In this document: positions 52,475-60,566 of the stretch, piece after piece
How positions within the stretch are numbered: the stretch's first letter is position 1
Layout of the letters: the number at the start of each line of letters is the position of its first letter
Made by a program: the position numbers and the translations under genes
Notes under the pieces: model-generated
Seen by the model: the letters and a program-made list of their open reading frames with translations, nothing else
Databases searched by the model: none
What the model was told of the DNA's origin: nothing
Assembly (NCBI RefSeq): GCF_003014595.1
Contig: NZ_PYGK01000002.1
Coordinates: forward strand, 393,555 to 457,554
Length of the DNA stretch: 64,000 bases
Direction: 5' to 3'
Source of the DNA: Chitinophaga ginsengisoli
GTDB taxonomy: Bacteria > Bacteroidota > Bacteroidia > Chitinophagales > Chitinophagaceae

Positions 52475-53059
52475 ATGAGTAAGGCAGAAAAAACGAAAGA
52501 GTTCATCGTAGAGAAAACGGCTCCTATCTTTAATAAGAAGGGATTTGCCGGTACTTCTCTTTCTGACATGACGGAGGCGACGGGTCTTACGAAGGGTAGT
52601 ATTTATGGCAATTTCGCCAATAAAGATGAGGTGGCCCTGGCTTCATTTGACTACAACCTCCGTAAGATGAGGTCATTTATCTATGCTGAAGAGGAAAAAG
52701 TCGAAACTATCAAGGAAAAGCTGATGGTGCGTACCAGGCTGTTTGGAAAAGAACGTCCCCTGGCTTACCCGGAGGGTGGCTGTCCGTTGCTGAATACCGG
52801 CCCTGAAGCAGATGATACACATCCTGCGCTGAGAGCAAGGGTAGCGGATGCCATTGAACGCTGGAAGGAAAGAACTATCAGCATGATAGAAGAAGGCATC
52901 AGGAATAAAGAGATCTCTCCGGATACGGATGCAGAACAGGCTGCGCTCACGCTCATCTCTATGATCCAGGGAGCTATATTTGTGGCCAGGACAACCGGCA
53001 AGCTGGAATACGGCAAGCGTGTCATGGAGTCGACCAGAAAATATATTGAATCACTCTGA
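52475..53059 (+). CDS. TetR/AcrR-family regulator of the SDR/MFS unit
   Basis: A 194-aa regulator from ATG 52475 (MSKAEKTKEFIVEKTAPIF). An open frame extends 54 codons upstream but crosses the promoter and operator and is not translated in my view. The HTH is TSLSDMTEATGLTKGSIYGNFANKDEV. The C-terminal domain contains the PEGGCPLLNTGPEADDTHP motif of the TetR_C_33/YxaF-like branch. Three ATACC-N4-GGTAT sites mark its own promoter, the SDR gene and the MFS gene, so it likely represses all three. Confidence 0.9.
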   Translation: MSKAEKTKEFIVEKTAPIFNKKGFAGTSLSDMTEATGLTKGSIYGNFANKDEVALASFDYNLRKMRSFIYAEEEKVETIKEKLMVRTRLFGKERPLAYPEGGCPLLNTGPEADDTHPALRARVADAIERWKERTISMIEEGIRNKEISPDTDAEQAALTLISMIQGAIFVARTTGKLEYGKRVMESTRKYIESL

Positions 53060-53078
53060 CTATTTTTTTAACTATAAA

Positions 53079-53094
53079 TATACCAATCGGTATA
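53079..53094 (+). promoter_or_regulatory. Second TetR operator, before the SDR gene
   Basis: TATACCAATCGGTATA is an inverted repeat with TATACC/GGTATA arms and the same N4 centre spacing as the site at 52433-52446. It lies 27 bp before the SDR start codon. Confidence 0.65.
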
Positions 53095-53120
53095 ATTTTT
53101 CAAAGCGTAAACAAAACATC

Positions 53121-53861
53121 ATGAAAACGAATAACAACACTGTCCTCATAACAGGCGGCGGAGCAGGCATTGGCTTTCAGACAGCCAAATTATTATCTGA
53201 AAAAGGTAATCATGTCATCATTACCGGCAGAAATGCGGGCACCCTGGAAAAAGCAGCAGCACAGCTGAAAAACGTAACACCCATTGTGTCTGACGTATCA
53301 AAAGAAGAGGATGTATTTGCACTGGTGAAAAAGCTCAAAGCGGAATTTCCAGCCTTGAATATTGTGATCAACAATGCAGCAGCAGCGGAAGTATACACGC
53401 TGGAAGCCGGCGTAAATGCTTATGATAAGGCATCTCATGAAATACATACCAATTTCCTTTCTGTAATAAGGCTGAATGAACTGTTACTGCCATTGCTGGA
53501 AAAACAGGCAGAAGCAGCCATTGTAAACGTATCTTCTGTCGTGGCGATCGTTCCAGGTGTGAGACTGCCGGGTTATGCTGCCAGTAAAGCGGCGCTGCAT
53601 TCTTATACCCAGGTATTGAGACATACACTATCTGACACCAGTGTGAAAGTGTTTGAACTGATGCCTCCATTGGTGAACACAGAATTCTCCAAAGAGATCG
53701 GTGGCGAGAATGGTATACCTCCGGCTGCAGTAGCAGAGGCCTTGCTCGAAGCGCTGGCTACAGATCATTATGAAATACATGTAGGCAACACTGCTGATCT
53801 TTATAAATTGTTCCTTTCCTCTCCTGCTGAGGCTTTCAAAGTAATGAACGCCGGAAGGTAA
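53121..53861 (+). CDS. Short-chain dehydrogenase/reductase, DltE-like
   Basis: A 246-aa SDR from ATG 53121 (MKTNNNTVLITGGGAGIGFQTA); the longer frame overlaps the TetR gene and operator. It has the NAD(P) motif GGGAGIG, NNAAAAE in the NNAG place, the catalytic Ser of VNVSSVVAIVP and YAASK. The shape and length resemble DltE-type SDRs. It is induced, by inference, with the MFS pump when TetR releases. Substrate unknown. Confidence 0.88.
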   Translation: MKTNNNTVLITGGGAGIGFQTAKLLSEKGNHVIITGRNAGTLEKAAAQLKNVTPIVSDVSKEEDVFALVKKLKAEFPALNIVINNAAAAEVYTLEAGVNAYDKASHEIHTNFLSVIRLNELLLPLLEKQAEAAIVNVSSVVAIVPGVRLPGYAASKAALHSYTQVLRHTLSDTSVKVFELMPPLVNTEFSKEIGGENGIPPAAVAEALLEALATDHYEIHVGNTADLYKLFLSSPAEAFKVMNAGR

Positions 53862-53876
53862 ATCCTGCTTTTTTTT

Positions 53877-53910
53877 GACAGTTATTATACCGACTGGTAT
53901 AATAACTGTC
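53877..53910. promoter_or_regulatory. Third TetR operator with 15-bp arms
   Basis: GACAGTTATTATACC (53877-53891) and GGTATAATAACTGTC (53896-53910) are perfect 15-bp inverted repeats around GACT. The core ATACC-N4-GGTAT equals the other two operators. It lies between the SDR stop and the MFS start (53929); the longer arms could also form a hairpin in the transcript. Confidence 0.7.
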
Positions 53911-53928
53911 TCCATATAATTCTCTCAC

Positions 53929-55470
53929 ATGAAAAGGACTATACTGCTGATCACCGTTATTGCTGCTGCGGTAATGGAGCTGATAGACACATCCATCGTC
54001 AACGTAGCATTATCGCATATGAGCGGTAACCTGGGTGCTACACTGGAAGACACTTCCTGGGTGATCACGGCATATGCTATTGCCAATGTGATCATCATTC
54101 CTATCACCAGTTTCCTTTCGAATAAACTTGGCCGGCGTAATTACTATATTGGGTCCATCATTGCTTTCACCTTCTTTTCATTCATGTGCGGGCAGGCATC
54201 CAATATCTGGGTGCTAATTATCTTCCGCTTCTTACAGGGTATGGGTGGAGGCGCCCTGTTATCCGTTTCGCAGGTGATTGTGTTTGAACTTTTTCCTAAG
54301 GAAAAACAGAATGTGGCCAGCGCATTGTTTGGTGTCGGCGTATTCGTTGGTCCTACTATCGGCCCTACCCTCGGTGGTTATATCACGGAGTTCTACGACT
54401 GGCCATGGATATTCTTTATCAACGTTCCTATTGGTATTGTTGCTGCAGCCATCTGTTATGCATTATTGAAAGAACCGGAAGTGAAAGGAACAGCAGGTAA
54501 AATTGACTGGGCAGGTATTATCTTGCTCGCTATTGGTGTCGGCTCTCTGCAGACGGTGTTGGAACGGGGTGAGACGGACGATTGGTTTGAAGCAGGATAT
54601 ATCATTTTCCTGAGTGTTACGGCTTTCTTTGGACTATTGCTATTTATATGGTGGGAGCTGACTACGCCGACGCCGGTCGTTAACCTGCGGGTACTTAAAA
54701 GCAGGAACCTGAGTCTGGCGGCCATACTGACTTTTGTATCGGGTGTAGGCCTGTTTAGCTCTGTATTCCTGACGCCTGTATTTGCGCAAAGACTACTAAA
54801 TTTTACACCAACACAAACAGGCCTGCTATTGCTGCCGGGCGCTATACTCGCCATCGGGGGACTGATCATCTCGGCCAGGCTGTTACAAAGGGGCGTCTCT
54901 CCTCTCATTATGATCACCACCGGCATGCTGATGTTTGTCGTTTTTAGCTGGCAGATGTCCGGTTATAACCTGGACGTCAGTGCCCAAAGTCTGACAACTA
55001 CGCTGATCTGGAGAGGGGTTGGACTGGCGATGACCACTGTGCCATTGTCGGTATTAGCAGTATCGTCCCTTGCTCCGGTCGACTTTGCACAGGGAGCAGC
55101 CCTGAATAATATGATGCGGCAGCTGGGCGGTTCTTTCGGCCTGGCAATGGTAAACACGTACCTGGCCAATCGTAACGCGGTACACCGGTCGGACCTCGTG
55201 GCCAATATTACCGCCGACAATCCGGTGGCGGTGAAACGACTGGCTGACTATACACAATTCTTTATATCAAAGGGCGCGGGCCTGGCGGACGCCAAGGCCA
55301 AGGCATTGCGGCTCATAGATGCCGGTATTACCAAACAAACTTCGATGCTGAGCTTCGATGATGCTTACCTGTTAATAGGGCTGGTATTCCTTTTTTCACT
55401 GCCCTTATTACTGATGGCATCACGGAAGAAGAAAGGTACTAAAGTACAGGTGGTACTTGCAGATCATTAG
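53929..55470 (+). CDS. DHA2-family MFS drug efflux transporter
   Basis: A 513-aa protein with about 14 membrane helices. Motifs are those of the EmrB/QacA (DHA2) branch: MELIDTSIVNVAL in helix 1, SNKLGRRNYYIGS in the first cytoplasmic loop, FRFLQGMGGGAL, and GPTIGPTLGGYITEFYDWPW in helix 5 (motif C). It exports hydrophobic or cationic drugs using the proton gradient. No adaptor or outer-membrane channel gene is adjacent. It is the last gene of the TetR unit. Confidence 0.92.
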   Translation: MKRTILLITVIAAAVMELIDTSIVNVALSHMSGNLGATLEDTSWVITAYAIANVIIIPITSFLSNKLGRRNYYIGSIIAFTFFSFMCGQASNIWVLIIFRFLQGMGGGALLSVSQVIVFELFPKEKQNVASALFGVGVFVGPTIGPTLGGYITEFYDWPWIFFINVPIGIVAAAICYALLKEPEVKGTAGKIDWAGIILLAIGVGSLQTVLERGETDDWFEAGYIIFLSVTAFFGLLLFIWWELTTPTPVVNLRVLKSRNLSLAAILTFVSGVGLFSSVFLTPVFAQRLLNFTPTQTGLLLLPGAILAIGGLIISARLLQRGVSPLIMITTGMLMFVVFSWQMSGYNLDVSAQSLTTTLIWRGVGLAMTTVPLSVLAVSSLAPVDFAQGAALNNMMRQLGGSFGLAMVNTYLANRNAVHRSDLVANITADNPVAVKRLADYTQFFISKGAGLADAKAKALRLIDAGITKQTSMLSFDDAYLLIGLVFLFSLPLLLMASRKKKGTKVQVVLADH

Positions 55471-55494
55471 GATGTTCTCGCTTTGTCAAGTATA

Positions 55495-55524
55495 CCAGGG
55501 CTGGGGAAGCATTTGGCTCCCTGG
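55495..55524 (+). terminator. Possible terminator after the MFS gene
   Basis: CCAGGG (55495-55500) pairs with CCCTGG (55519-55524) and CCCTTTTC follows. The stem is short and the U-run is four bases, so support is limited. Confidence 0.4.
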
Positions 55525-55562
55525 CCCTTTTCGGCTAATTTACAGCCCATACCTGCCGGTGA

Positions 55563-56210
55563 ATGAAGAACAACTACGATAATATTGCCAGATACTACGA
55601 CTTCCTCAGCCGTATAATATTTCGTACAGCACAACGGGATGCACAAACAGCCCTGCTGCCTTATATTGAGCCTCACAGTACAGTGCTGATCGCAGGAGGA
55701 GGCACTGGCTGGATACTGGAAGAGATGGCAAAAATATGTCCCCCCGATTTACATATTTATTATGTGGAGATCTCGGCAAATATGATTGCACTCGCAAAGC
55801 AGCAACAATACAAACATGCCGTAACGTTTATTAATATGGCAGTGGAAGATTTCAACGGGGATATTTCTCTTACCTTCGATGTCATCATGACACCGTTTCT
55901 GTTTGATAACTTCTCCCAGGAAAGGATAAAGCCTGTTTTCCTTCATCTTCATAACATGCTCAGGCCAGGCGGCAGATGGCTGTTCACTGATTTTCACTAT
56001 CAAAAAGTGGCGCCGCTGTGGCAGCGGATATTACTCCAGAGTATGTACATGTTCTTCCGGATAGTAAGTCATGTGGAAGCGAGTGCATTGGCGGATATTG
56101 AACCTTTATTCAAAGCACATCATTATGAGCAGCTTTTTGAGACGTTCTATTTCAGGAAGTTTATCTGGTCGGCCGTTTACGTTAAAGAGGCGCTTGTTAA
56201 TAATTGTTAA
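55563..56210 (+). CDS. Class I SAM-dependent methyltransferase
   Basis: A 215-aa protein with motif I STVLIAGGGTGWILEEM, motif II VEISANMIALA and post-motif LRPGGRWLFTDFHY. It is of the Methyltransf_11/25 type with a helical C-terminus. The substrate is not readable; the family includes quinone, lipid and small-molecule methylases. It stands alone between the MFS gene and the SDR terminator. Confidence 0.85.
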   Translation: MKNNYDNIARYYDFLSRIIFRTAQRDAQTALLPYIEPHSTVLIAGGGTGWILEEMAKICPPDLHIYYVEISANMIALAKQQQYKHAVTFINMAVEDFNGDISLTFDVIMTPFLFDNFSQERIKPVFLHLHNMLRPGGRWLFTDFHYQKVAPLWQRILLQSMYMFFRIVSHVEASALADIEPLFKAHHYEQLFETFYFRKFIWSAVYVKEALVNNC

Positions 56211-56296
56211 ATTACCCATACTGCGAAAACGTTTCATGGATGATTCATGAGATTTAATAAAAATTTCATGCATTCTATCCTGAACAACCACTAATA

Positions 56297-56329
56297 GAAA
56301 AGAGGGATAGGCTTATTGCCTATCTCTCT
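56297..56329 (-). terminator. Terminator overlapping the SDR stop codon
   Basis: AGAGGGATAGGC (56301-56312) pairs with GCCTATCTCTCT (56318-56329) with one wobble. The minus-strand stem is followed by TTTTC. The right arm contains the stop codon (56320-56322). Confidence 0.75.
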
Positions 56330-57216
56330 TTCAAATCTCCAGACTCCCGGCCGATAGATTCACGTTCCTTGCGGGAAGCACTATGGCTGGAAGCCGTTCT
56401 CCCATCTTCTTTCTCCGACGGTTCCATCAGTTTACGCATGTTGACGGCATTTGTTTCATCACTCCGCAAATTTGCCATATAAACATGCATCTTTGTTTTG
56501 CCGCCGGATATTACACGACTTTCTCCACTCATGAGTGCTTCATAACCGTCCTGGGCTACTTCCTCGGGGGTTTGCAATGACTCTTCCCGATACGTCTTCG
56601 TATTTTCCATATTAGCCTTATGGAAAAAGTCTGTATCAGATGCTCCCGGCACTAACACTGTAATATTTACGCCGGTGCCTACCAGCTCATTACTGACAGC
56701 AGCGCTGAATGACAGTACAAAGGCTTTTGTGGCGGCATACACTGACAATAATGGCATGGGGGCTTTACCAGCTTCTGATCCCAATTGTAGTATATGTCCT
56801 TCGCCTCTTGTCACCATATCAGTAAGAAAGTATTTAGTCAATGCCACCAGTGAACAAACATTCAGCTGAATAATGTCAAGATTACGCTGCAGATCAACAT
56901 CTACGAAACGGCCCCATTCTCCCTGTCCGGCGTCATTCACCAGGTAATTCACAACAATGCCCCTGGCCTGTACTTCATCATATATTTCCTTTGCTGCAGC
57001 CGGCTGAAAGAGATCACATGAAAAAGGTGTTACCTCAATATTATATTGCTGCTTCAATTCATCCGTCACTTCCTGCAATCTTTCTTTGGATCTGGCAACA
57101 AGCACCAGGCTAAAGCCGTCCTTTGCAAACAATTTTGCCAACTCATACCCGAAACCACTTGTGGCGCCGGTAATCAGTGCATATTGGTTACGGTTGTTTA
57201 CGTTAATTACTGGCAT
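56320..57216 (-). CDS. Short-chain dehydrogenase with hydrophilic tail
   Basis: A 298-aa SDR (ATG 57216; three codons earlier is possible). The cofactor motif TGATSGFG, NDAG, catalytic LQLGSEAGKAP and YAATK are present. It belongs to the DltE/YqjQ-like group. The last 45 residues after VNMRKLMEP are strongly charged and look disordered (SEKEDGRTASSHSASRKERES), an unusual addition for an SDR. The downstream-facing neighbour at 57233-57436 has a similar composition. They are 16 nt apart and co-transcribed. Confidence 0.87.
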   Translation of the reverse strand: MPVINVNNRNQYALITGATSGFGYELAKLFAKDGFSLVLVARSKERLQEVTDELKQQYNIEVTPFSCDLFQPAAAKEIYDEVQARGIVVNYLVNDAGQGEWGRFVDVDLQRNLDIIQLNVCSLVALTKYFLTDMVTRGEGHILQLGSEAGKAPMPLLSVYAATKAFVLSFSAAVSNELVGTGVNITVLVPGASDTDFFHKANMENTKTYREESLQTPEEVAQDGYEALMSGESRVISGGKTKMHVYMANLRSDETNAVNMRKLMEPSEKEDGRTASSHSASRKERESIGRESGDLKER

Positions 57217-57232
57217 ACATTTCAATTTAATG

Positions 57233-57436
57233 TCAACGGGAATTTTTAAGACTTTCCGGCGCTTCTTTCAGTTCATCCCTTTGTTTGCTTACGTCGGGAG
57301 TTACTTCTTTTGCACCTTTGTTATCACGTTCCCGTTCGGTCTGCTCGATAGATGATGCAGAAGATTCAGCTGCTTCTGATTGTTCAGCTTTACCAGTAAG
57401 GTCTTCTTTTGTCATCTTTGGTTTATTCTGTCCCAT
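57233..57436 (-). CDS. Small disordered charged protein
   Basis: A 67-aa protein from ATG 57436 (MGQNKPKMTKEDLTGKAEQS); a longer start at 57484 is less typical. It is almost entirely charged and Ser/Glu/Lys-rich with no hydrophobic core, so likely disordered. Such small hydrophilic proteins occur in general-stress regulons of Bacteroidota, and the linked SDR shares this tail style. No function can be given. Confidence 0.65.
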   Translation of the reverse strand: MGQNKPKMTKEDLTGKAEQSEAAESSASSIEQTERERDNKGAKEVTPDVSKQRDELKEAPESLKNSR

Positions 57437-57594
57437 AACATAAATTTTAAGCTTGAAAGAATAACTTTTAAAATCAAACAACAAGCCATGTATGCCATTC
57501 TATAGGACGAGGCGAAGTCGACCGGCATATTTGTACATATGCTGGTACAGCAGTGTGGAATAAATTACTGGGTAACAAACCTGCGGCTATCTCT

Positions 57595-57996
57595 TCAGTC
57601 AGCCGACTGAACAGGCGCTTCTTTCTCTGTTCCTGCAATAAAGCTTTCCTTTCCGATATTGTTCTGTTCTCCCAGCGACAGATCATCTGTACGCGTGGTT
57701 TGCAACCAGCCGGTTCTGGAGCGTCTGAATATCTGTATGGCCAGGCCCATATCCCGATAAAAATCTTTTTCTACTTCTGCCACGGTGCGGTGCTCACTGA
57801 TATCTACCCAGCCAAAGCTGTGGATCAACCGGATATCCTCGATGGGAGTATTACCAGGGATCTTTTTATTATTGGCGGAGCCTTCTCCCGGTTCATGGGG
57901 ACAGAGATAACATTCCAGTTTCAGGTAAGGATATACCTCATGAAACTTGTTCTGGATGTTACGCAAAATATCTTCTTCACTGATATATATTTCCAT
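57595..57996 (-). CDS. Unknown 133-aa protein
   Basis: Starts at ATG 57996 (MEIYISEEDILRNIQNKF); a 37-residue upstream extension is poor in character. It has an alpha-beta pattern with SFGWVDISEHRTVAEVEKDF and FRRSRTGWLQTTRTDDLSLGEQN. The last motif recurs in unnamed Chitinophagaceae proteins as far as I remember. Cytoplasmic, no catalytic residues evident. It is a single-gene unit on the minus strand. Confidence 0.7.
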   Translation of the reverse strand: MEIYISEEDILRNIQNKFHEVYPYLKLECYLCPHEPGEGSANNKKIPGNTPIEDIRLIHSFGWVDISEHRTVAEVEKDFYRDMGLAIQIFRRSRTGWLQTTRTDDLSLGEQNNIGKESFIAGTEKEAPVQSAD

Positions 57997-58176
57997 CTTG
58001 TTGCGTTTTAATGAGTTATTGATACACCAGTCATCTTTCCCATGTATTCCCCTTTTTGTAAAACAAACAGGTGAATTATTAGTTGCAGGAATGACAAGAT
58101 GTTTCAAAGGTAGAACACCCGGGAAGGGTGAGCAATGATGGAAGTTATAAGGAAAGGTGTTTATGATCAGGGAAAA

Positions 58177-58581
58177 TCATTCTCCCGGTAGCAAAGGAAG
58201 GATGCAGTCCTGCAGGAAAGAACCTCTCAGCTGGCTGTAAAGGATACCGCGGGTGATACCGGTAGCTGCCCTGGAAACAGCCTGCCCGATGTCGGCCGAT
58301 ATGAGGTATTCTCCGCTTGTCTGTCTCGTCAGTGTTCCTTCAGATGCAGGAATACCAAAACCACATGCTACTGTTGCAGTAGCAAGGGGAAGGGTACTGC
58401 CGGATGGCATGACGGTTACGGTCGTGAATACAACAACCAGTTGTTTGTCAGGGTTTGTCTTTTGTTCCTGTTGTACATTAAACTCATAACTCACCTGTTT
58501 CTCCTTGCTGCCAGCGAAAGGCTCCGGCGAAAGGGAAAAGGAAAGCAGTTCAATGCCATGTAAATTAGGGGAGGTTTCCAA
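58177..58581 (-). CDS. SecB-like chaperone of a TAC module
   Basis: A 134-aa protein that fits the SecB superfamily: four beta-strands (IELLSFSLSPEP, KQVSYEFNVQQEQ, KQLVVVFTTVTVMP, TATVACGFGIPA) and two closing helices with ITRGILYSQLRGSFLQDCILPLLP, the usual SecB-like ending. It is slightly shorter than export SecB. It is the third gene of a run toxin-antitoxin-chaperone, 37 nt after the antitoxin. In such TAC modules (as Rv1955-Rv1957 of M. tuberculosis) a SecB-like protein protects the antitoxin from degradation. The call rests on fold pattern and gene order. Confidence 0.78.
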   Translation of the reverse strand: METSPNLHGIELLSFSLSPEPFAGSKEKQVSYEFNVQQEQKTNPDKQLVVVFTTVTVMPSGSTLPLATATVACGFGIPASEGTLTRQTSGEYLISADIGQAVSRAATGITRGILYSQLRGSFLQDCILPLLPGE

Positions 58582-58618
58582 TTTGTGCTGATTATAGTAG
58601 AGAAAAAATCGCGTGTGT

Positions 58619-59053
58619 TCAGGCGTTTACAGGGGAGCCTGTTAAACCACCGCTTTGACTGGCTATCTTGTATAGTGGCCCCTGGATGACGTCTTTTAAG
58701 GACGAAGGAACTACCGGAACGGTAACATTGACGTTCAGCGGTGGCGGCGCTATTGCCAGGTCGGCATCCAGCAGCCTAATGCCCAGTACCCGCTGGATAT
58801 CTACTAATGTATCCATGGTAAAATTGTGGGTACCACTTAGCCATTTAGATACCAGGGAGGGGCTTTTCAAGTGGAGCTCCCGGGCGAGATCAAGGCTCTT
58901 CCAGCCTTTGGCTTTGAGGGCTGCATGAATCTTTGCGGCCATTTTCATTTTGTGGTCTGTCTGGTCTTGCTCAGCGGGGCTGATGTGACTCAGTAAATTA
59001 TTTACCAGATCGCTGGTGTAGTTTGTGTTGGTTGCATCAAAGTTTTCCATCAT
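58619..59053 (-). CDS. HTH antitoxin (HigA-like) with C-terminal extension
   Basis: A 144-aa protein with an XRE-type helix-turn-helix at about 40-95 (WKSLDLARELHLKSPSLVSKWLSGTHN). The tail from 97 to 144 (APPPLNVNVTVPVVPSSLKD and onward) is proline-rich, hydrophobic and uncharged, and is not needed for an HTH fold. It resembles in position the chaperone-addiction tail of TAC antitoxins. The start is 6 nt after the toxin stop. It should bind the 22-bp palindrome upstream and repress the operon. Confidence 0.82.
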   Translation of the reverse strand: MMENFDATNTNYTSDLVNNLLSHISPAEQDQTDHKMKMAAKIHAALKAKGWKSLDLARELHLKSPSLVSKWLSGTHNFTMDTLVDIQRVLGIRLLDADLAIAPPPLNVNVTVPVVPSSLKDVIQGPLYKIASQSGGLTGSPVNA

Positions 59054-59059
59054 TCTTTT

Positions 59060-59545
59060 TTAACGTATGAGTAATAAATCTCCTTCCAGTTTTAGCCGGT
59101 TGAGGGATATCCTTAAGGTATTATCCTTTAGCCGGGTGCGGATTATTTTGGAATAATGCATCATCTCATTGACTTCCCGGGCCAGTTTGGGATCATCCTG
59201 CCAGGCGCGGACATTTTTTGGACCTCCGCCACCCACGATCACTATCTGCTCACTTAGACGTATGCAGTACAGGCGCAGATGCTTATCGGGAATATCATAA
59301 AGGGCACAGACCTGGTCATCCCATTCCAGTCCTTCATCCAATTTAAAATAAGTACTGACAGCCCCTGTTACATTCCCGATACTCTTGAGCCGCCCCATCA
59401 TACTTAGCAGATCCTGAAAGAACTCTTTTTCGTATTCCATTATAAACCGGTCCAAAAAAGCATACTGACTTTCGTCAGTAATAATACTATAGACCGAAGC
59501 CTTCTTACCTGAGAGATTATTCAGGCAAACCAATTTTGATTTCAC
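59060..59545 (-). CDS. HigB/RelE-like toxin
   Basis: A 161-aa protein with the RelE/HigB-like layout: an N-terminal helical part, then KLDEGLEWDDQVCALYDIPDKHL and the core RLYCIRLSEQIVIVGGGG, where Arg/Cys strands precede a helix (PKLAREVNEMMHY). It is longer than classical HigB (about 90-110 aa) because of N- and C-terminal additions. As a HigB-type toxin it would cleave mRNA on the ribosome. It leads the operon, in the toxin-first order of hig systems. Direct toxicity is not shown; identification is from fold pattern and context. Confidence 0.75.
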   Translation of the reverse strand: MKSKLVCLNNLSGKKASVYSIITDESQYAFLDRFIMEYEKEFFQDLLSMMGRLKSIGNVTGAVSTYFKLDEGLEWDDQVCALYDIPDKHLRLYCIRLSEQIVIVGGGGPKNVRAWQDDPKLAREVNEMMHYSKIIRTRLKDNTLRISLNRLKLEGDLLLIR

Positions 59546-59577
59546 TTAAAGAAGAACTTTTACGAAGTTAACAATAT

Positions 59578-59599
59578 AAAATCACTTTAAAGTGATTTT
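59578..59599. promoter_or_regulatory. 22-bp perfect palindrome before the TAC operon
   Basis: AAAATCACTTT (59578-59588) is followed directly by its complement (59589-59599), an uninterrupted perfect palindrome. It lies 33-54 bp before the toxin start on the minus strand and fits an XRE antitoxin operator. It is also 134-155 bp before the divergent pirin promoter. Confidence 0.75.
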
Positions 59600-59732
59600 T
59601 AAAACATTTTTTTTTACCTAAAAGTAAATTACTACATATTTCGCTAATTTATTACACTGATAGGTATACTATTTTTTCCTTCCTGCTGCCCTTTCTTAAG
59701 GTAGGTTAATGGATTCCTCCCCTTTTCCGGCG

Positions 59733-59740
59733 TATATTTG
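59733..59740 (+). promoter_or_regulatory. Candidate -7 box of the pirin/mhq-like operon
   Basis: TATATTTG fits TAnnTTTG exactly and ends 24 bp before the pirin start at 59765. A -33 element is not clear. No dyad of a MarR-type regulator is visible between this and the TAC palindrome. Confidence 0.5.
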
Positions 59741-59764
59741 TTGCAACATATAAATACACTGATC

Positions 59765-60484
59765 ATGGCAAAAACAGTATTACATAAGGCAGCAACACGT
59801 GGACATGCAGACCACGGATGGTTAAACAGCCATCATACTTTCAGTTTTGCCAACTACTACAATCCTGAAAGGATGCGGTTTGGTGCCCTACGGGTATTGA
59901 ATGATGATATAGTAGCTGGTGGAAGAGGTTTTGACGCTCATCCTCATGATAATATGGAAATTATCAGTATTCCCCTGAAAGGCGCCCTGGAACACAAGGA
60001 CAACCTGGGCAACACCGTACTCACCAAAGCAGGCGAGATACAGGTAATGAGTACAGGAACCGGCGTTTTTCACAGTGAGTACAATGCTAATACCGATATA
60101 CCTGCTCATTTCCTGCAGATCTGGTTATTTCCTAACCAGTTGAATGTGACTCCCAGATATGATCAGGTAACAGTGGATATTGAGAGCAAGCCTAACCATC
60201 TGCAACAGCTGATCTCCCCGGATCCCAATGGTGAAGGTACCTGGTTGTACCAGGACGCCTGGTTTCACATGGGCCGGTTTGACAAAGGCAGTGAGACTTC
60301 TTATGATGTCAAAAAACAGGGAAACGGCGTGTACTTCTTTGTGATCAAAGGAAAATTCATCATCAACGGGCAGGAACTGGATAACAGCGACGGCTACGGC
60401 GTAGAGGATGCAAGTCATTTCACTATCGTATCGCAGGAAGAAGATGCCCGCTTACTGGTGATAGATGTACCATTATTCAGTTGA
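59765..60484 (+). CDS. Pirin family protein (quercetinase-like)
   Basis: A 239-aa bicupin started at ATG 59765 (MAKTVLHKAATRGHADHGWL). The metal site of the N-terminal cupin is intact: HPHDNMEII gives two histidines, and TGTGVFHSE adds the third histidine and a glutamate. Some pirins, such as E. coli YhhW, have quercetin 2,3-dioxygenase activity; a redox-sensing role is known in others. It is the first gene of the + strand operon, which also carries a second pirin of a different subgroup. Confidence 0.9.
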   Translation: MAKTVLHKAATRGHADHGWLNSHHTFSFANYYNPERMRFGALRVLNDDIVAGGRGFDAHPHDNMEIISIPLKGALEHKDNLGNTVLTKAGEIQVMSTGTGVFHSEYNANTDIPAHFLQIWLFPNQLNVTPRYDQVTVDIESKPNHLQQLISPDPNGEGTWLYQDAWFHMGRFDKGSETSYDVKKQGNGVYFFVIKGKFIINGQELDNSDGYGVEDASHFTIVSQEEDARLLVIDVPLFS

Positions 60485-60566
60485 TTTTGACAACTCATTG
60501 CTGAAAAAGCATGCGTTGTTACATATACCTTTGCTTAACTTAAACATTCAATATAAATCAAATTAT

